Source: Bordetella parapertussis (GTDB lineage Bacteria > Pseudomonadota > Gammaproteobacteria > Burkholderiales > Burkholderiaceae_B). Taken from it: DNA of 25,618 nucleotides. The stretch's first letter is position 1, and each line of letters opens with the position of its first letter. Where the stretch lies: positions 1-25,618 of the forward strand of contig CAMAYM010000030.1 of assembly GCA_945862495.1 (NCBI GenBank), in the 5' to 3' direction. Made by a program: the position numbers and the translations under genes. Positions 23,949 through 25,618 of this stretch are shown here, piece by piece. The notes below the pieces were generated by a model that did not search any database, was not told the origin of the DNA, and saw nothing but the letters and a program-made list of their open reading frames with translations.

Positions 23949-23954
23949 TAGAAT
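23949..23954 (+). promoter_or_regulatory. Possible -10 box for tRNA-Arg
   Basis: TAGAAT lies 11 bases before the tRNA 5' end and is followed by a GC-rich stretch, like the hexamer upstream of tRNA-Ser. No good -35 is seen. Confidence 0.35.
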
Positions 23955-23965
23955 AATGCCGCGTT

Positions 23966-24042
<77 letters not shown>

Positions 24043-24046
24043 TCAT

Positions 24047-24877
24047 TTACTGTACTTTTGCGCCATCGCGCAAACGCTTGACGAAATCAGCACGCTGCTG
24101 CTGCTGTAATCCCTGACGTATGTCGTTTTTAGCTTCATTCAGACCAGGTGCCTGATAGGCCCGCTTGTCCTCAACCTTGATAATGTTCCAGCCAGCTTGA
24201 GTACGAATAGGTGCAACCGCTAGCGCGCCTTTGTTGAGATTGACCATCACATTCGAGATCGCGGGCAAAATCTGGGCAGGCAATACCCAACCGACCTGAC
24301 CACCCTTTTCCCTACTGGGATCAATAGATTTTTCCTTGGCAATTTTTTCAAACGCCTCGCCCTTGTTTAGACGCACAATCAGTGCTTTTGCTTCGTCTTC
24401 GGTGGGCGTCACGATTAGCGCGACTTTGTACTCTTGTTCGTTCTTAAGTGCCTCCACACGTCGATCGTATTCGGCTTTGATTTGGACATCTGTAATGGGA
24501 TTCTTTTTGATGAGATCGTTCAGCAACAACTCGACCATCAGAGTCTGACGCATCTGTGCCAACTGTGTTTTGGCCTCGGCCGTTTTATCAAGCCCAAGTT
24601 TGGCAGCCTCTTGAGCCAAGATTTCGCGATTAATCAGTTCGTCTTTAAGCAACTGTCGCAACTCTAGTGTATCGCGTTGACCTTGCGCCACATTTGCGTT
24701 GACGTTTTGCTCGAGCAAACTCGCAGGAATCACCACACCATTGACCGTCGCCATGACGCCAGTTACTGCGCTCGTTGCTGCTGGTTTGGGCTGTGCCAAA
24801 CTTGGACCCGTGGCCAGCATTAAAAATGAACAAACAGCACTCGCTGCGGAGAACTTGAGCATTGAAACATTCATCAT
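24047..24877 (-). CDS. PpiC/SurA-type periplasmic peptidyl-prolyl isomerase
   Basis: An exported parvulin-type foldase, 276 residues from ATG 24877 (a GTG two codons earlier or the ATG one codon later are alternatives). A signal peptide is seen (hydrophobic SAASAVCSFLMLATG, cleavage near SLA|Q). A SurA-like N-terminal helical region follows, with VATVNG-like MATVNGVVIPASLLEQ and LINREILAQEAAKLGL. The rotamase domain is at about 150-245 (FEKIAKEKSIDPSREKGGQVGWV and AVAPIRTQAGWNIIKVED). Assistance to outer-membrane protein folding is inferred, consistent with bamC and the cyclophilin nearby. Confidence 0.92.
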   Translation of the reverse strand: MMNVSMLKFSAASAVCSFLMLATGPSLAQPKPAATSAVTGVMATVNGVVIPASLLEQNVNANVAQGQRDTLELRQLLKDELINREILAQEAAKLGLDKTAEAKTQLAQMRQTLMVELLLNDLIKKNPITDVQIKAEYDRRVEALKNEQEYKVALIVTPTEDEAKALIVRLNKGEAFEKIAKEKSIDPSREKGGQVGWVLPAQILPAISNVMVNLNKGALAVAPIRTQAGWNIIKVEDKRAYQAPGLNEAKNDIRQGLQQQQRADFVKRLRDGAKVQ

Positions 24878-24924
24878 GTACACCGTCTTTTTAAGCTAAA
24901 CAAGGTTTAGAAACCAAAATTCCG

Positions 24925-24930
24925 ATTATA
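24925..24930 (-). promoter_or_regulatory. -10 box for the PpiC-type foldase gene
   Basis: An exact TATAAT on the minus strand, 47 bases before the ATG. The hexamer at the -35 distance does not match consensus well. Confidence 0.4.
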
Positions 24931-25035
24931 GGCGCAGAGCAATGGTTGCATGCCTGCGTCTGCTAATTGCGTCTGATTCTGTTATGTTGACGAAAAATAG
25001 TGGCACAGACTCGCCCAACCATAGGAGCAACACAC

Positions 25036-25618
25036 ATGAATTCCATCCCCTCCAATATCCTCCAGGCGTTTGCCCCCACGGGCGTACTGCGCGCCTCGCT
25101 CAATATTGGCAACCCTGTTCTGGCCAACCTGGACGCCCACGGCAAACCCTTTGGGATTTCGATTGACCTCGCTCAGGCACTTGGCCAAAAATTAGGCGTG
25201 ACCGTCGAGCTGATCGTCAACGAAACAGCAGGCAAGTCCGTTGCAACCGTGGAGGCCGGACGTGCCGATATTGGTTTTTTTGCAGTGGATCCTGAACGCG
25301 GCAAAGACATTGCTTTTACGGCGGCTTATGTCCTGATTGAAGGCTATTACCTTGTGCGCACAGATTCGCCGATCACACACAATACGCAGGTTGATGCACC
25401 GGGCAATCGTGTTGTGGTGGGTAAAGGCAGCGCGTACGACTTGTTTTTGACCAGACACCTAAAACAATCGCCGATCGTTCGGGCGTCTTCTTCGCAAACG
25501 GTCGTTCAGGACTTTTTGACGCAGCAGCTCGAAGTAGCGGCGGGCGTCAAACAGCAGCTCGAAGCCGACACCAAAGGCATGTCAGGCGTACGCATCCTCA
25601 ATGAACGGTTTATGGTGA
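25036..25618 (+). CDS. Solute-binding-protein-like (SBP family 3) protein, partial, no signal peptide
   Basis: An open frame of 194 codons starts at ATG 25036, with AGGAG eight bases upstream, and runs off the right edge. The sequence fits the periplasmic amino-acid-binding fold of SBP family 3: LRASLNIGNPVLAN, GISIDLAQALGQKLGV, AGRADIGFFAVDPERGKDIAFTAAY and VVVGKGSAYDLFLTRHL. Unlike normal transporter-binding proteins it begins directly with the domain and shows no hydrophobic signal peptide. It may act in the cytosol as a ligand-binding or enzymatic (for example dehydratase-like) protein. No transporter genes are visible in the window. The ligand is unknown. Confidence 0.85.
   Translation, partial: MNSIPSNILQAFAPTGVLRASLNIGNPVLANLDAHGKPFGISIDLAQALGQKLGVTVELIVNETAGKSVATVEAGRADIGFFAVDPERGKDIAFTAAYVLIEGYYLVRTDSPITHNTQVDAPGNRVVVGKGSAYDLFLTRHLKQSPIVRASSSQTVVQDFLTQQLEVAAGVKQQLEADTKGMSGVRILNERFMV

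Overview
The window looks like a chromosomal segment of a betaproteobacterium, probably order Burkholderiales, family Alcaligenaceae. This is inferred from moderate GC content and from protein and gene-order resemblance to Bordetella/Achromobacter-type genomes (cysS, alkA-type glycosylase, accA, tilS, lysC; yciO, M50 protease, dapA, bamC). Nearly all of it is dense housekeeping sequence. The accessory signal sits at the left edge, with smaller oddities inside the core.

Layout. (1) 1-2347: the 5' part of a large autotransporter-type adhesin gene on the minus strand, then a gene-poor stretch holding two minus-strand terminators, short palindromes and two families of short direct repeats. It ends at tRNA-Ser(GCU), and I read it as the scar or edge of an element integrated at that tRNA. 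(2) 2500-8023, minus: a compact run of cysS, a 3-methyladenine DNA glycosylase, accA, tilS and lysC. (3) 8092-10293, plus: TPR lipo/periplasmic-type protein, cyclophilin and lpxH, overlapping and probably translationally coupled. (4) 10300-12778, minus: suhB and a TerC/CBS/CorC membrane protein. (5) 12816-14450, plus: trmJ and cysE. (6) 14487-16353, minus: a two-subunit 3-oxoacid CoA-transferase followed by a lone HEPN/HepT-like protein whose nucleotidyltransferase partner seems to have been deleted. (7) 16469-20335, plus: mutS and the ribosomal oxygenase roxA. (8) 20472-23921, minus: a yciO-type protein, an M50 metalloprotease, dapA and bamC, closed by a strong UUCG-loop terminator. (9) 23966-25618: tRNA-Arg(UCU), a PpiC-type periplasmic foldase on the minus strand, and the start of a signal-less solute-binding-like protein running off the right edge.

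The core genes serve amino-acid supply (lysC and dapA for lysine/DAP, cysE for cysteine), lipid and envelope building (accA, lpxH, bamC, PpiC foldase, M50 protease), translation and tRNA modification (cysS, tilS, trmJ, roxA, yciO, two tRNAs) and DNA repair (mutS, glycosylase). The most unusual items are the tRNA-Ser integration scar beside the adhesin, the orphan HepT with an apparent MntA C-terminal remnant, a run of nine cytosines inside mutS, and a cyclophilin with a possible second, cytosolic start.
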